Shown: piece after piece, positions 8,558 through 16,873 of the stretch
Layout: each line of letters starts with the position of its first letter
Numbering within the stretch: position 1 is the stretch's first letter
From: UBA2108 sp963925495
Lineage (GTDB): Bacteria > Bacteroidota > Bacteroidia > Flavobacteriales_G > Salibacteraceae
NCBI GenBank assembly: GCA_963925495.1
Contig: CAWUST010000012.1
Location: 81,557 to 145,556, forward strand
Direction: 5' to 3'
Length of the DNA stretch: 64,000 nucleotides
The notes under the pieces: generated by a model
Seen by the model: the letters and a program-made list of their open reading frames with translations, nothing else
The model's database searches: none
Told to the model about the DNA's origin: nothing
Made by a program: the position numbers and the translations under genes

Positions 8558-10012
8558 ATGAACGAATTGCACAAAAAATATGAAGCTGTAATTGGGCTTG
8601 AGGTTCATGCCCAAATGCTTACAAAAAGTAAAGCATATAGTAGCGATAAAAACGAATACGGAGCCACGCCAAATACTTTAGTTAGTCCTGTCACCTTGGC
8701 TCACCCTGGAACACTTCCCGTTTTCAACCGTCAGTTGCTCGATTTTGCTATTAAATTGGGAATTGCTTGTGAATGTAACATTCGTGAAGAAAATCAATTT
8801 GCTAGAAAAAATTATTTCTATGGTGATTTGCCTAAGGGCTATCAAATAACCCAAGATACTACTCCTATTTGTAATGGTGGTAGAATAATGATTGAGGATA
8901 AAGAGGGGAATCCCAAAAAAGTGAATCTTACAAGAATTCACATGGAGGAAGATTCAGGGAAAAGTATTCATGATCAAGACCCGTTCAATACTCTTATAGA
9001 TCTTAATAGAGCAGGTGTTCCGTTACTCGAAATTGTGAGCGAACCGGAAATGAAAAATGGGGAAGAAGCTTATTCTTATCTTTCTGAAGTACGAAAACTA
9101 GTGCGTTATCTCGACATTTGCGATGGCAACATGGAAGAAGGAAGTTTACGTTGCGACGCAAATATTTCAATTCGATTACGGGGCGATAAAGAGCTAGGTA
9201 CTAAGGTGGAAGTTAAAAACATGAACTCCATTCGTAATGTTCAACGTGCTATTGAGTATGAGATAGAAAGGCAAATTGAATGTACAGAGAATAAGGAGGA
9301 AATATTTCATGAAACCAGAAGTTTTGAAGCTGCAACTGGGAAAACATTTAGTATGAGAAGCAAGGAAGATGCGAATGATTATCGCTTTTTTCCTGAACCA
9401 GATATGCAGCCTATTTTTATTAGAAAAAATGAAATAGAAGAAGTAAGAAAAAATATGCCGAAGTTGCCAGCTGAGTTATTTAAGAAATACACAGAAGAAT
9501 TGGGGCTATCTGAATACGATGCCAAAATAATTACCGATTCAAAGTCTATTGCTCTTTATTTTGAGGAATTAATTTCTCAAACTAAAAACTACAAAGGAGC
9601 AGCAAACTGGCTTATGGGTGCTATTAAGGGTCATTTAAATGAATTAGGAATTTCCATTTCTCAATTCTCTATTTCTGCAAGTAAAATTGCAGAACTTATT
9701 GATTTAGTCGATGATAATAAAGTGAGTAACTCAGTTGCAAGTCAAAAAATCTATCAATTGCTGTTACAGAATCCGGAAAAATCACCGTTAAAGATTGCAC
9801 AAGAAAATAACTGGATTCAGGAAAGTGATTCAGATGCCTTGGGTCAATTTATAATAGCAGCTTTAGCTAAATATCCAGAAAAAGTATCTGAATATAAAAA
9901 TGGAAAGAAAGGGCTTTTGGGGTTATTTATGGGTGAAGTGATGAAAATGTCACAAGGAAAAGCAGACCCTAAACTTACCAGTCAAATGCTAAAAAAGGAA
10001 CTAGAAGGATAA
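8558..10012 (+). CDS. gatB: Aspartyl/glutamyl-tRNA(Asn/Gln) amidotransferase subunit B
   Basis: A 484-aa protein of normal GatB length. The signature N-terminus YEAVIGLEVHAQM is present, followed by KNYFYGDLPKGYQITQ, the metal/tRNA-interacting LRCDANISIR segment, and EVKNMNSIRNVQRAIEYE. The C-terminal tail domain (YqeY-like, about residues 340-484) contacts tRNA and ends at QMLKKELEG. Within GatCAB it activates and amidates Glu-tRNA(Gln) or Asp-tRNA(Asn). gatA and gatC are not in this window. A short gap of 34 bp separates it from the TlpA-like gene. Confidence 0.95.
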   Translation: MNELHKKYEAVIGLEVHAQMLTKSKAYSSDKNEYGATPNTLVSPVTLAHPGTLPVFNRQLLDFAIKLGIACECNIREENQFARKNYFYGDLPKGYQITQDTTPICNGGRIMIEDKEGNPKKVNLTRIHMEEDSGKSIHDQDPFNTLIDLNRAGVPLLEIVSEPEMKNGEEAYSYLSEVRKLVRYLDICDGNMEEGSLRCDANISIRLRGDKELGTKVEVKNMNSIRNVQRAIEYEIERQIECTENKEEIFHETRSFEAATGKTFSMRSKEDANDYRFFPEPDMQPIFIRKNEIEEVRKNMPKLPAELFKKYTEELGLSEYDAKIITDSKSIALYFEELISQTKNYKGAANWLMGAIKGHLNELGISISQFSISASKIAELIDLVDDNKVSNSVASQKIYQLLLQNPEKSPLKIAQENNWIQESDSDALGQFIIAALAKYPEKVSEYKNGKKGLLGLFMGEVMKMSQGKADPKLTSQMLKKELEG

Positions 10013-10046
10013 AAAAACACACATAATAAATTAGAAATACATAAAA

Positions 10047-11180
10047 ATGAAAACATCATATTATTTAATAATTGGAACAATTTCTTTAGCAATTAGTTTC
10101 GCAAGCTGTAAAGAAGAAATTAAACCAAGTCCAACTGGAAACTACATTTCTGGTATACTAGAAAATGTTACTGGAGGCGAGAAAATATTATTGCAGAAAT
10201 TGTCTTCAAGAGAAATTGTGACTATCGATACTATTTTGCCTGATTTAGAGGGCAATTTTGAAATTGCTCCTGAAATTGAAAAACTTGGTTTTTATCGAAT
10301 ATTTATTTCTAACAACAACTTCTTCAACTTTATAACACAACCTGCTGAAACATTAAAAGTAGTTGCTGATGCAAGTGATTTAGAAAGTGCTTATGAAGTA
10401 ACTGGAAGTGTAGAGTCTGATAAATTACAAGAATTTAATGGACTTATGAATGGGTTTATTGGTAAAATGGATTCTTTGCAAATGGAAATGAAAAATGCGC
10501 AAGCTGGTCAGGACATGCAAAAAGCACAGGAGGTTTATCAAGGTCAAACGTTACTTAATGAAGCTGCAATGGCAAAAACCAGGGTATTTATTAATGATAA
10601 TCTTGATAAGTTAGCTAGTCTTTCGGCAATTCAACGTTTTGATCCTGAAAAGGATTTAGAGCTTTACGAAAAAGTACTTGCTGGTGTAGAACCAAAGATT
10701 GGGGATACTGAATTATATTCAGAATTTAGTAATAGAGTGGAAACAGCTAAAAAACTAATGCCAGGTTCTGTATTCCCAGATATGGTTTCAAAAACCCAAA
10801 AAGGTGAAGATTTACGCCTTTCGAATTCATTAGGAGAAAAATATACATTGGTTGATTTTTGGGCCTCCTGGTGTAAACCTTGTCGTGCTGAAAATCCTGC
10901 TGTAGTTGCTGCTTATAGAAACCACAATAAAAATGGTTTTGAAATTTACGGTGTTTCTTTGGACAAGGAAAAAGAAAGTTGGATGGAAGCAATTCAATTA
11001 GATGGTCTGGCCTGGGCACAAGTAAGTGATTTACTTTTTTGGCAATCTCCTTCGGCTTTACAATACAATATTAGAGGTATTCCAGCCAATTTTTTAATTG
11101 ATGGCGATATGAAAATTATTGCTAAAAATTTGCGTGGTGAGGAGTTGAATGCTAAACTAACTGAATTGTTGGCCGAGTAA
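10047..11180 (+). CDS. TlpA-family thiol-disulfide lipoprotein with DUF4369-like N-terminus
   Basis: A 377-aa protein with a lipoprotein signal (FASC, Cys about 22). An N-terminal beta domain (about residues 30-115) of the DUF4369 type is followed by a helical linker rich in Lys, Gln and Met. The C-terminal thioredoxin-like domain (about residues 235-377) carries the redox motif WCKPC, Cys 276 and Cys 279. It has the GIPANFLID segment with the cis-Pro region. Such proteins are periplasm-facing thiol-disulfide reductases, for example for cytochrome c maturation or envelope protein repair; the exact partner is not visible. The M1 peptidase gene starts 45 bp downstream. Confidence 0.87.
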   Translation: MKTSYYLIIGTISLAISFASCKEEIKPSPTGNYISGILENVTGGEKILLQKLSSREIVTIDTILPDLEGNFEIAPEIEKLGFYRIFISNNNFFNFITQPAETLKVVADASDLESAYEVTGSVESDKLQEFNGLMNGFIGKMDSLQMEMKNAQAGQDMQKAQEVYQGQTLLNEAAMAKTRVFINDNLDKLASLSAIQRFDPEKDLELYEKVLAGVEPKIGDTELYSEFSNRVETAKKLMPGSVFPDMVSKTQKGEDLRLSNSLGEKYTLVDFWASWCKPCRAENPAVVAAYRNHNKNGFEIYGVSLDKEKESWMEAIQLDGLAWAQVSDLLFWQSPSALQYNIRGIPANFLIDGDMKIIAKNLRGEELNAKLTELLAE

Positions 11181-11225
11181 CCTTACAATTTAACTAAGAA
11201 TAGTATCCTTACAAAAAATAATTAT

Positions 11226-13568
11226 ATGAGGAGTTTCTTATTTGTTTTTGCCGTTTTTTATTCTGTTTTGGGTTTTTCTCATTCCGGAAGTCGTTGGCCT
11301 GTAGCTGAAACATTTAAGTCGGATACTATTGATATAAAGCATTATAATGTTTTTTTAGATTGGACAGGAGCTGAATTGAAAGCTACTTGCACTATTGATT
11401 TTAAGGCAATATTGGACAGTGTTGAGGTTATTAATTTGGACTTACTGCGATTAAAAGTTGATAGTGTAAAGGATGTGAATGGATTAGCAATTAATTTTTC
11501 GTACAACGATTCTATTTTAACTATTCCTATTAAGATGTTATCTAAAGGAGATAGTACCGAATTGAAAATATTTTATCACGGCACTCCATTCAATGAATCC
11601 TGGGGTGGTTGGTACAGAAGAAGTGGCTATTCTTTTAATTTGGGTGTTGGTTTTCAATCGATTCCACATAATTTAGGAAAAGTTTGGCATCCATGTTTTG
11701 ATAATTTTATTGAACGTGCGACTTATAGAGTTTCAATTAAAGCAGACAGTAATTTAAAAAGTGTTGGAAGTGGAATCCTAGAAAAGGAAGTTTCATTAGG
11801 TGCTTATACAACTGCCACATGGTTTCTAGCACAAGAAATTCCTACTTATTTGTATGGTGTTGCCATAGCAGATTATGTTCAAATTTTGGATACCATAAAT
11901 GGGGTTTATGGAAAAATGCCTGTAGAACTTTATGCGAAGGCAAAGGATGTTGCGCGAATAAAATCGGGTTTTAAAAATCTAGATTCTGCTTATAAGACTT
12001 TTGAGCGACGTTTCGGCCCTTACAGATGGGATAGAGTAGGGTTTTCGGTAACGCCCAATTCATTAGGTGCAATGGAGCATGCGACAAATATTGCGTTTCC
12101 GGAAAATGCTTTGAATGATGAAAATACTATGGCACATGAATTAGCGCATCATTGGTGGGGAAATTTAGTTACCTGTGAGTCGGATAGAGACATGTGGATC
12201 AATGAAGGGATGAGTGTTTTCTGCGAATATCTTTTCTTGGAGGATTTGTATGGACTTTCCAGCATGAATAAAGAAAAAGAATCGAATTTATATCAAGTAG
12301 TTAGAAGGGCACATCTTTTAGAAGACGGCTATCAAATTCTTTCGGGCGTTCCTAGAATTCATACTTATGGGATTCATACCTATAGAAAAGGGTCCATTGT
12401 GGCTCACAACATGCGTAGGTATTTGGGAGATTCTTTGTTTTTTTCGGCGGCTACTAAAACATTAGAAGGTTTTAAATTTAATTATATAGGAAGCTTTGAA
12501 TTTCGTTCAAAAATGAGTTCTGAATCCGGAGTTAGTCTTAATAATTTTTTCGATCAATGGGTTTTTGGTAGAGGAATGCCAGATTATCAACTTTATAATT
12601 GGAGCTCGAAACCAACAACGGGCCTTTACAGCGTAAAGGTTTCGATACTTCAAAAATTGGCTGGAGCTGATGTTTATTTTACCAATATGCCCTTGAAAAT
12701 CAGGTTTTATGATGCCAATCAAAACTATTGGGAAAGAGAAATAAGGTTTAATGGAATTTTGGTTGATTACGATTTTCAATTTCCTGTGGATATTGTTCAT
12801 GTAGAATTAAACCCCAATTATGAAATTAGCTACGCTACAACTTCTAGTCGGGATACTTTATTTTCCGCAAGAGCGATGAATACTGCTAACACAGATTTTA
12901 ATATAACGGTAAGCTCTATAAGCGATACTTCAAAATTAAGATTGGAATCTCATTGGACGGCTCCCCATATTTCCGTTGAAAACATGGTTCGATTAGGAGT
13001 AAGAGTAAGCAATACAAAACATTGGTACCTACATGGTTTTAACGGTGGTTCAATTTCAATGAACGGTTCAACTTTTTATGATGGAAGAAATAATCAAATA
13101 GATAGCGGCCTCATTAAATACAGTGAAGATAGTTTGGTGCTTTTGCATAGGGAAGTTGGAAAAGAATGGGAAATTTATGACGATTATCAAATTGTGCTGG
13201 GATCGCCTGCAGACAAACAAGGTGCTGTCATAATAAATAAGATGAAATTAGGAGAGTATGTTTTGGCTGAAAGAGATACGAATATTAATAAAAGTTTACT
13301 TTCTAATCCAAGTCTTTTAGGGAAACAGACAAAGATTAAAGCTTATCCTAACCCTGCTAATAATGAAATAATGTTAGGGGTAAATGAAGAACTTTCTGAT
13401 GTGTCAATATTAATATTGGATTATTGGGGAAGGGAGATGCGGGGTTTCAAAAAAGAAAACTGGAAGGAAGCAATAAAAATCAACTTACAGGAATATTCAA
13501 CAGGAGTGTATTTTTACATTGTAGAAAGTAAAGAAGGTCAGTTTAGCGGTCGTTTTATTAAAGATTAA
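11226..13568 (+). CDS. M1-family metallopeptidase with T9SS type A sorting domain
   Basis: A 780-aa secreted zinc aminopeptidase-like protein. It has a signal peptide (about residues 1-18), an N-terminal beta domain, then the catalytic domain. The zinc motif HELAHHWWGN supplies H304, E305 and H308, and the third ligand E327 lies in INEGMSVF; the spacing is the M1 HEXXH-X18-E. The exopeptidase motif appears as LGAMEHATN rather than canonical GAMEN. The last 80 residues form a T9SS C-terminal domain (KAYPNPANNEIMLGV at the start, GVYFYIVESKEG and a basic tail). It is therefore predicted to be exported by the type IX system to the cell surface or medium. A second M1 gene follows after 12 bp. Confidence 0.9.
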   Translation: MRSFLFVFAVFYSVLGFSHSGSRWPVAETFKSDTIDIKHYNVFLDWTGAELKATCTIDFKAILDSVEVINLDLLRLKVDSVKDVNGLAINFSYNDSILTIPIKMLSKGDSTELKIFYHGTPFNESWGGWYRRSGYSFNLGVGFQSIPHNLGKVWHPCFDNFIERATYRVSIKADSNLKSVGSGILEKEVSLGAYTTATWFLAQEIPTYLYGVAIADYVQILDTINGVYGKMPVELYAKAKDVARIKSGFKNLDSAYKTFERRFGPYRWDRVGFSVTPNSLGAMEHATNIAFPENALNDENTMAHELAHHWWGNLVTCESDRDMWINEGMSVFCEYLFLEDLYGLSSMNKEKESNLYQVVRRAHLLEDGYQILSGVPRIHTYGIHTYRKGSIVAHNMRRYLGDSLFFSAATKTLEGFKFNYIGSFEFRSKMSSESGVSLNNFFDQWVFGRGMPDYQLYNWSSKPTTGLYSVKVSILQKLAGADVYFTNMPLKIRFYDANQNYWEREIRFNGILVDYDFQFPVDIVHVELNPNYEISYATTSSRDTLFSARAMNTANTDFNITVSSISDTSKLRLESHWTAPHISVENMVRLGVRVSNTKHWYLHGFNGGSISMNGSTFYDGRNNQIDSGLIKYSEDSLVLLHREVGKEWEIYDDYQIVLGSPADKQGAVIINKMKLGEYVLAERDTNINKSLLSNPSLLGKQTKIKAYPNPANNEIMLGVNEELSDVSILILDYWGREMRGFKKENWKEAIKINLQEYSTGVYFYIVESKEGQFSGRFIKD

Positions 13569-13580
13569 TAAGGAAATTGA

Positions 13581-15155
13581 ATGGGTAAGTTTTCACTTTT
13601 ATTTTTATTTTTCTTCTTATTTAATTCTATACAGGCTCAGGATAAGTATCCTAGAAATAATTCAATTGACATTCTTCATTATAAATTTGAATTAGAAATT
13701 AGCGACAACCACGATTCCCTATTTGGGAAGGCCACAATTTCATTAAAAATAATTGAGCCAATTTCTGAACTAACATTGGATTTACATGCTGTAAATAATT
13801 TAGGTAAAGGAATGTTGGTAACCGCTATTAAAAGTAATGGCAAAGACATAAAGTACAATCACGAAGGGGTGAAACTGAATATTAGTTTCAAAAGAGATAC
13901 AGGAGAAGGTGAGCTTGTCGTTTGGTATCAGGGAGTTCCAAAAGATGGGTTAATAATATCCAAGAATAAATTTGGAGACCGAACTTTCTTTTGCGACAAT
14001 TGGCCAAATAGGGCTAGTAATTATTTGCCAGTAATTGATCATCCTTATGAAAAAGCAACTTCTCAATTTTCAGTGACAGCACCAGATCATTATCAAGTTA
14101 TTTCAAACGGAGTTTTAACAGAAAGTATTGATATTGATAAAAATATAAGGCAAACAAGTTATTATTCTTACCAGCCATTGCCTACTAAGGTAATGGTATT
14201 TGGTGCGGCAAACTTTGCCGTTCAACGATGCGATTCTTTAGGAACTATTCCTGTTACATCATGGGTATATCCACAGGAAAAAAAGAACGGCTTTTATGAT
14301 TATGCTATGGCAGTAGACATATTAGAATGGTTTGAGAATAAAATTGCCCCTTATCCATATAATCAATTGGCAAATGTGCAGTCTAAAACCAGATATGGAG
14401 GAATGGAAAATGCTGGTTGTATTTTTTATCACGAAAATTCAATTGATGGTAAACGAGGTTCTGAAGATCTATTTGCTCATGAAATAGCGCACCAATGGTT
14501 TGGGAACTCTGCAAGTGAAGCAGATTGGCATCACGTATGGCTTAGTGAAGGTTTTGCTACCTATTTAACAGAGGTTTATAAGCAAGAGACTCAATCGGAA
14601 TCGGCTTTTAGATTGGGCATGGAAAGGGCAGGAAAAAAAGTGTTGTTGTACACTAAAAAATTTCCGAACTCAAAAATCATTGATACCTCTATCACAAATT
14701 TAAATCGATTATTAAATCCTTGTACTTATCAGAAGGCGGCATGGTTTCTACATTCGCTAAGAAATTATATTGGGGATGTAGCCTTTTGGAAAGGCGTGCG
14801 AGCTTATTACAATAACTATAAGTATTCAAATTCTTTAAGTGAAGGGTTTATGGAAGAGATGGAATTCGCTTCTGGTAGAAAACTATATCCATTCTTTACT
14901 AGGTGGCTTTACCAGGAGGGCTTACCTAAGTTTAATTTCACATGGTCGCAAAAGAAAGGGATATTTTTAGAACAAGTGGGCGAGAATTTTTTTTCAGTGA
15001 ACGTCAAATTTGAGATTCGATATAAAAACAATAAAACAGAATTGGTTAATTTGAATATGGATAGCCGAACTATTGATCTGTCCTTGGATTTTAAGAAGGA
15101 TAAAATAGAATCCATTATTTTTGATCCTTACAACGATATCTTGAGGGGTAAATAG
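13581..15155 (+). CDS. M1-family metallopeptidase without sorting domain
   Basis: A 524-aa M1 peptidase with a signal peptide (residues 1-19, cleavage near IQAQ). It has the canonical exopeptidase motif GGMENAG and the zinc site HEIAHQWFGN (H300, E301, H304), with the third ligand in WLSEGFATYLTE. It is shorter than typical M1 aminopeptidases and ends after a short beta domain (IIFDPYNDILRGK). There is no T9SS domain, so it should stay in the periplasm. The tandem arrangement with the 780-aa paralogue suggests a surface/periplasm pair for peptide breakdown. Terminator at 15339-15366. Confidence 0.9.
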   Translation: MGKFSLLFLFFFLFNSIQAQDKYPRNNSIDILHYKFELEISDNHDSLFGKATISLKIIEPISELTLDLHAVNNLGKGMLVTAIKSNGKDIKYNHEGVKLNISFKRDTGEGELVVWYQGVPKDGLIISKNKFGDRTFFCDNWPNRASNYLPVIDHPYEKATSQFSVTAPDHYQVISNGVLTESIDIDKNIRQTSYYSYQPLPTKVMVFGAANFAVQRCDSLGTIPVTSWVYPQEKKNGFYDYAMAVDILEWFENKIAPYPYNQLANVQSKTRYGGMENAGCIFYHENSIDGKRGSEDLFAHEIAHQWFGNSASEADWHHVWLSEGFATYLTEVYKQETQSESAFRLGMERAGKKVLLYTKKFPNSKIIDTSITNLNRLLNPCTYQKAAWFLHSLRNYIGDVAFWKGVRAYYNNYKYSNSLSEGFMEEMEFASGRKLYPFFTRWLYQEGLPKFNFTWSQKKGIFLEQVGENFFSVNVKFEIRYKNNKTELVNLNMDSRTIDLSLDFKKDKIESIIFDPYNDILRGK

Positions 15156-15284
15156 CCCAAAATGAATACAATCATCCCAAAATGGGACATTGTTTTGCGA
15201 TGGCACACCTCGGAGTAATACACAAGATTCAGCAGTTCAGCTATTTATAATTTATTTATGTGATGGTACGCTAATGGTTAATAG

Positions 15285-15310
15285 TATAATGAATCGCTTG
15301 ATTCATTATA
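15285..15310. repeat. Perfect inverted repeat, 11-bp arms, 4-nt loop
   Basis: Arms 15285-15295 and 15300-15310 (TATAATGAATC and its complement) are perfect and enclose GCTT. No U-tract follows on either strand, so it is not an obvious terminator. It sits between the M1 gene and its probable terminator. It may be a protein-binding site or an RNA-stabilising hairpin. Confidence 0.55.
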
Positions 15311-15338
15311 GTTTAGTTTAAGGTTGGTTGGTTGATGT

Positions 15339-15366
15339 AAAAAGGGTTTCATTCGAAGCCCTTTTT
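15339..15366 (+). terminator. Rho-independent terminator after the tandem M1 genes
   Basis: A 12-bp stem (15339-15350 with 15355-15366) has a 4-nt loop and ends in a U-run. Its only imperfect pair is G-U on the plus-strand RNA and would be a mismatch on the minus strand, so it serves the plus genes. It lies about 180 bases after the stop codon. Confidence 0.7.
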
Positions 15367-15401
15367 GCATCTTTAACATTTGGGTTTTAGGGTTTCGATT
15401 T

Positions 15402-15453
15402 TTTTTCAAAAAAAAGCCGTTTCGTCCAAATAGTTATCGGGACAAAACGGCTT
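15402..15453 (-). terminator. Rho-independent terminator of the rpsF-rpsR-rplI operon
   Basis: Arms 15414-15427 and 15440-15453 pair along the AAGCCGTTTyGTCC stem. Read on the minus strand the variable position is a G-U pair, and a run of eight U follows (from bases 15415-15408). It lies 26 bases past the rplI stop. Confidence 0.82.
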
Positions 15454-15478
15454 TCTATATTTTATAAAGTGTTAGGTA

Positions 15479-15925
15479 TTATTCTCCTACAACTTCAAAT
15501 TTAATATCGCTTACAATGTCTTTGAAAAGTTTCACTTTAGCGTCAAATGTTCCAATTTCTTTAATTGGCTCATTCATAATTTGAATGTTTTTACGCTCTA
15601 CTTCAAATCCAAGTTTTTGAAGAGCATCAGCCAATTGTAAGTTAGTAACAGAACCAAATATCTTTCCGTTTTCACCAACTTTAGCTCCAACCTTAAGAAC
15701 AGTGTCCGTAAGTTTTTTAGCCGTTTTTTCAGCTTCGTCTTTTACTTTCTGAATTTTATGAGCACGTTGTCTTAAATTCTCTTCGCGCACTTTTTTAGCA
15801 GAATCGGTAGCCAATATTCCAACTCCCTTAGGAATTATATAATTACGGCCAAATCCGTTTTTTACTGAAACCAAATCGTCAATTTCACCTAGTGAGTCAA
15901 CGTTCTTTTTTAAAATTACTTCCAT
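15479..15925 (-). CDS. rplI: 50S ribosomal protein L9
   Basis: 148 aa, the full two-domain L9. The N-terminal rRNA-binding domain has EVILKKNVDSLGEIDDLVSVKNGFGRNYIIPKG-type sequence with the conserved glycine-rich loop and the YIIPKG turn. A long connecting helix (about residues 41-75) follows, then the C-terminal domain with GKIFGSVTNLQLADAL. It is the last gene of the rpsF-rpsR-rplI cluster, 13 bp after rpsR, with a terminator right after it. Confidence 0.97.
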   Translation of the reverse strand: MEVILKKNVDSLGEIDDLVSVKNGFGRNYIIPKGVGILATDSAKKVREENLRQRAHKIQKVKDEAEKTAKKLTDTVLKVGAKVGENGKIFGSVTNLQLADALQKLGFEVERKNIQIMNEPIKEIGTFDAKVKLFKDIVSDIKFEVVGE

Positions 15926-15938
15926 CTAAATATCCTCC

Positions 15939-16205
15939 TTATTTAATAAGATCACCACCGTAAGGCATAATTGCAAGATGACGAGCACGTTTTACTGCAA
16001 CACTAATTTTTCTTTGAAATTTCAATGAAGTACCTGTAATTCTTCGAGGTAACATTTTACCTTGATCATTTACAAATTTCACTAAAAATTCAGGATCTTT
16101 GAAGTCAATGTATTTTATTCCAGTTTTCTTAAAACGGCAATATTTATCCGTATTAATTTCTATGTTAATCGGCGTTAGGTATCTAATATCGTTTTTAGCA
16201 GCCAT
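15939..16205 (-). CDS. rpsR: 30S ribosomal protein S18
   Basis: 88 aa, complete. The core includes DIRYLTPINIEINTDKYCRF near the N-terminus and GKMLPRRITGTSLKFQRK, the S18 signature that contacts S6 and 16S rRNA in the platform. The C-terminus RARHLAIMPYGGDLIK is conserved. It lies between rpsF (19-bp gap) and rplI (13-bp gap). Confidence 0.97.
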   Translation of the reverse strand: MAAKNDIRYLTPINIEINTDKYCRFKKTGIKYIDFKDPEFLVKFVNDQGKMLPRRITGTSLKFQRKISVAVKRARHLAIMPYGGDLIK

Positions 16206-16224
16206 ATTTTCTTTTATTTAAGGG

Positions 16225-16596
16225 TTAAGCTTCCGTGTTTTCAGTCTTTTCGACTTTTTTTGCATTTTTATTCTTGGCTCTTCTTTGGTCTGCATAGGAC
16301 ATAGCGTGCTTGTCCATTTTTACAGTTAAAAATCGAATGATTCGCTCATCACGTTTCATTTCAATTTCTAATCTTTCTATACAAGATCCTTCGCCTTCAA
16401 ATTCCAATAGGTTATAAAACCCAGTAGATTTCTTTTTAATTGGGTAAGCCAATTTCTTAAGCCCCCAATTTTCGCGGTGCATTACTTTAGCCTTTTGTTC
16501 CTTTAAAGTGGCTTCAACTTTTTTTACTGTTTCCTTTACCTGATCTTCAGATAAAACGGGAGTTAAAATGAAAACAGTTTCGTATCTATTAACCAT
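16225..16596 (-). CDS. rpsF: 30S ribosomal protein S6
   Basis: 123 aa. It has the S6 fold with ETVFILTPVLSEDQVKE at the N-terminus, the conserved NWGLKKLAYPIKKKSTGFYNL central strand-helix, and ERIIRFLTVKMDKH. A charged C-terminal tail (Lys/Asn/Glu-rich) replaces the poly-Glu tail of enterobacteria. It is the first gene of the rpsF-rpsR-rplI operon, transcribed from the strong promoter at 16648-16677. A small CCCC/GGGG hairpin (16632-16644) lies in the leader. I could not identify the CCG-bulged S6:S18 autoregulatory motif. Confidence 0.96.
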   Translation of the reverse strand: MVNRYETVFILTPVLSEDQVKETVKKVEATLKEQKAKVMHRENWGLKKLAYPIKKKSTGFYNLLEFEGEGSCIERLEIEMKRDERIIRFLTVKMDKHAMSYADQRRAKNKNAKKVEKTENTEA

Positions 16597-16647
16597 TACT
16601 ATTAAACTTTTTATTTAATGTTATAAATCTTCCCCAATATGGGGCTG

Positions 16648-16677
16648 CAAAAGTAAGGTTTTTTTGCTTTTGTGCAA
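16648..16677 (-). promoter_or_regulatory. Consensus promoter of the rpsF operon
   Basis: On the minus strand TTG (16677-16675), 19 bp, then TACTTTTG (16655-16648). This is an exact match to the Bacteroidota housekeeping sigma consensus TTG-N19-TAnnTTTG, and the best promoter in the window. Confidence 0.78.
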
Positions 16678-16859
16678 GATTTGAAATTGAGTATTTTTTA
16701 TTGGGCAATAAATATATAAAGTTAAGAGTACCAAGTTACTAATGACGTTGGCTTCTCATTCTTCTAAACTATAATCTACATTTTTGATTTTTGACTCAAT
16801 CAGAATAAATTGTTGACAAATAGAAGGATTAAAAATCCCCTCGTTTTATTCAAGGAATT

Positions 16860-16867
16860 TATATTTG
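16860..16867 (+). promoter_or_regulatory. -7 promoter element of dnaX
   Basis: TATATTTG matches TAnnTTTG and ends six bases before ATG 16874. A transcript from here would be leaderless or nearly so. The in-frame TTG at 16865 lies inside this box and is unlikely to be a start. No -33 TTG was found. Confidence 0.45.
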
Positions 16868-16873
16868 CCCTTG

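Noticed and set aside
16632..16644. CCCC/GGGG hairpin in the rpsF leader as an S6:S18 autoregulatory motif
   Set aside because: The stem is only four pairs and I could not find the CCG bulge that defines the motif.
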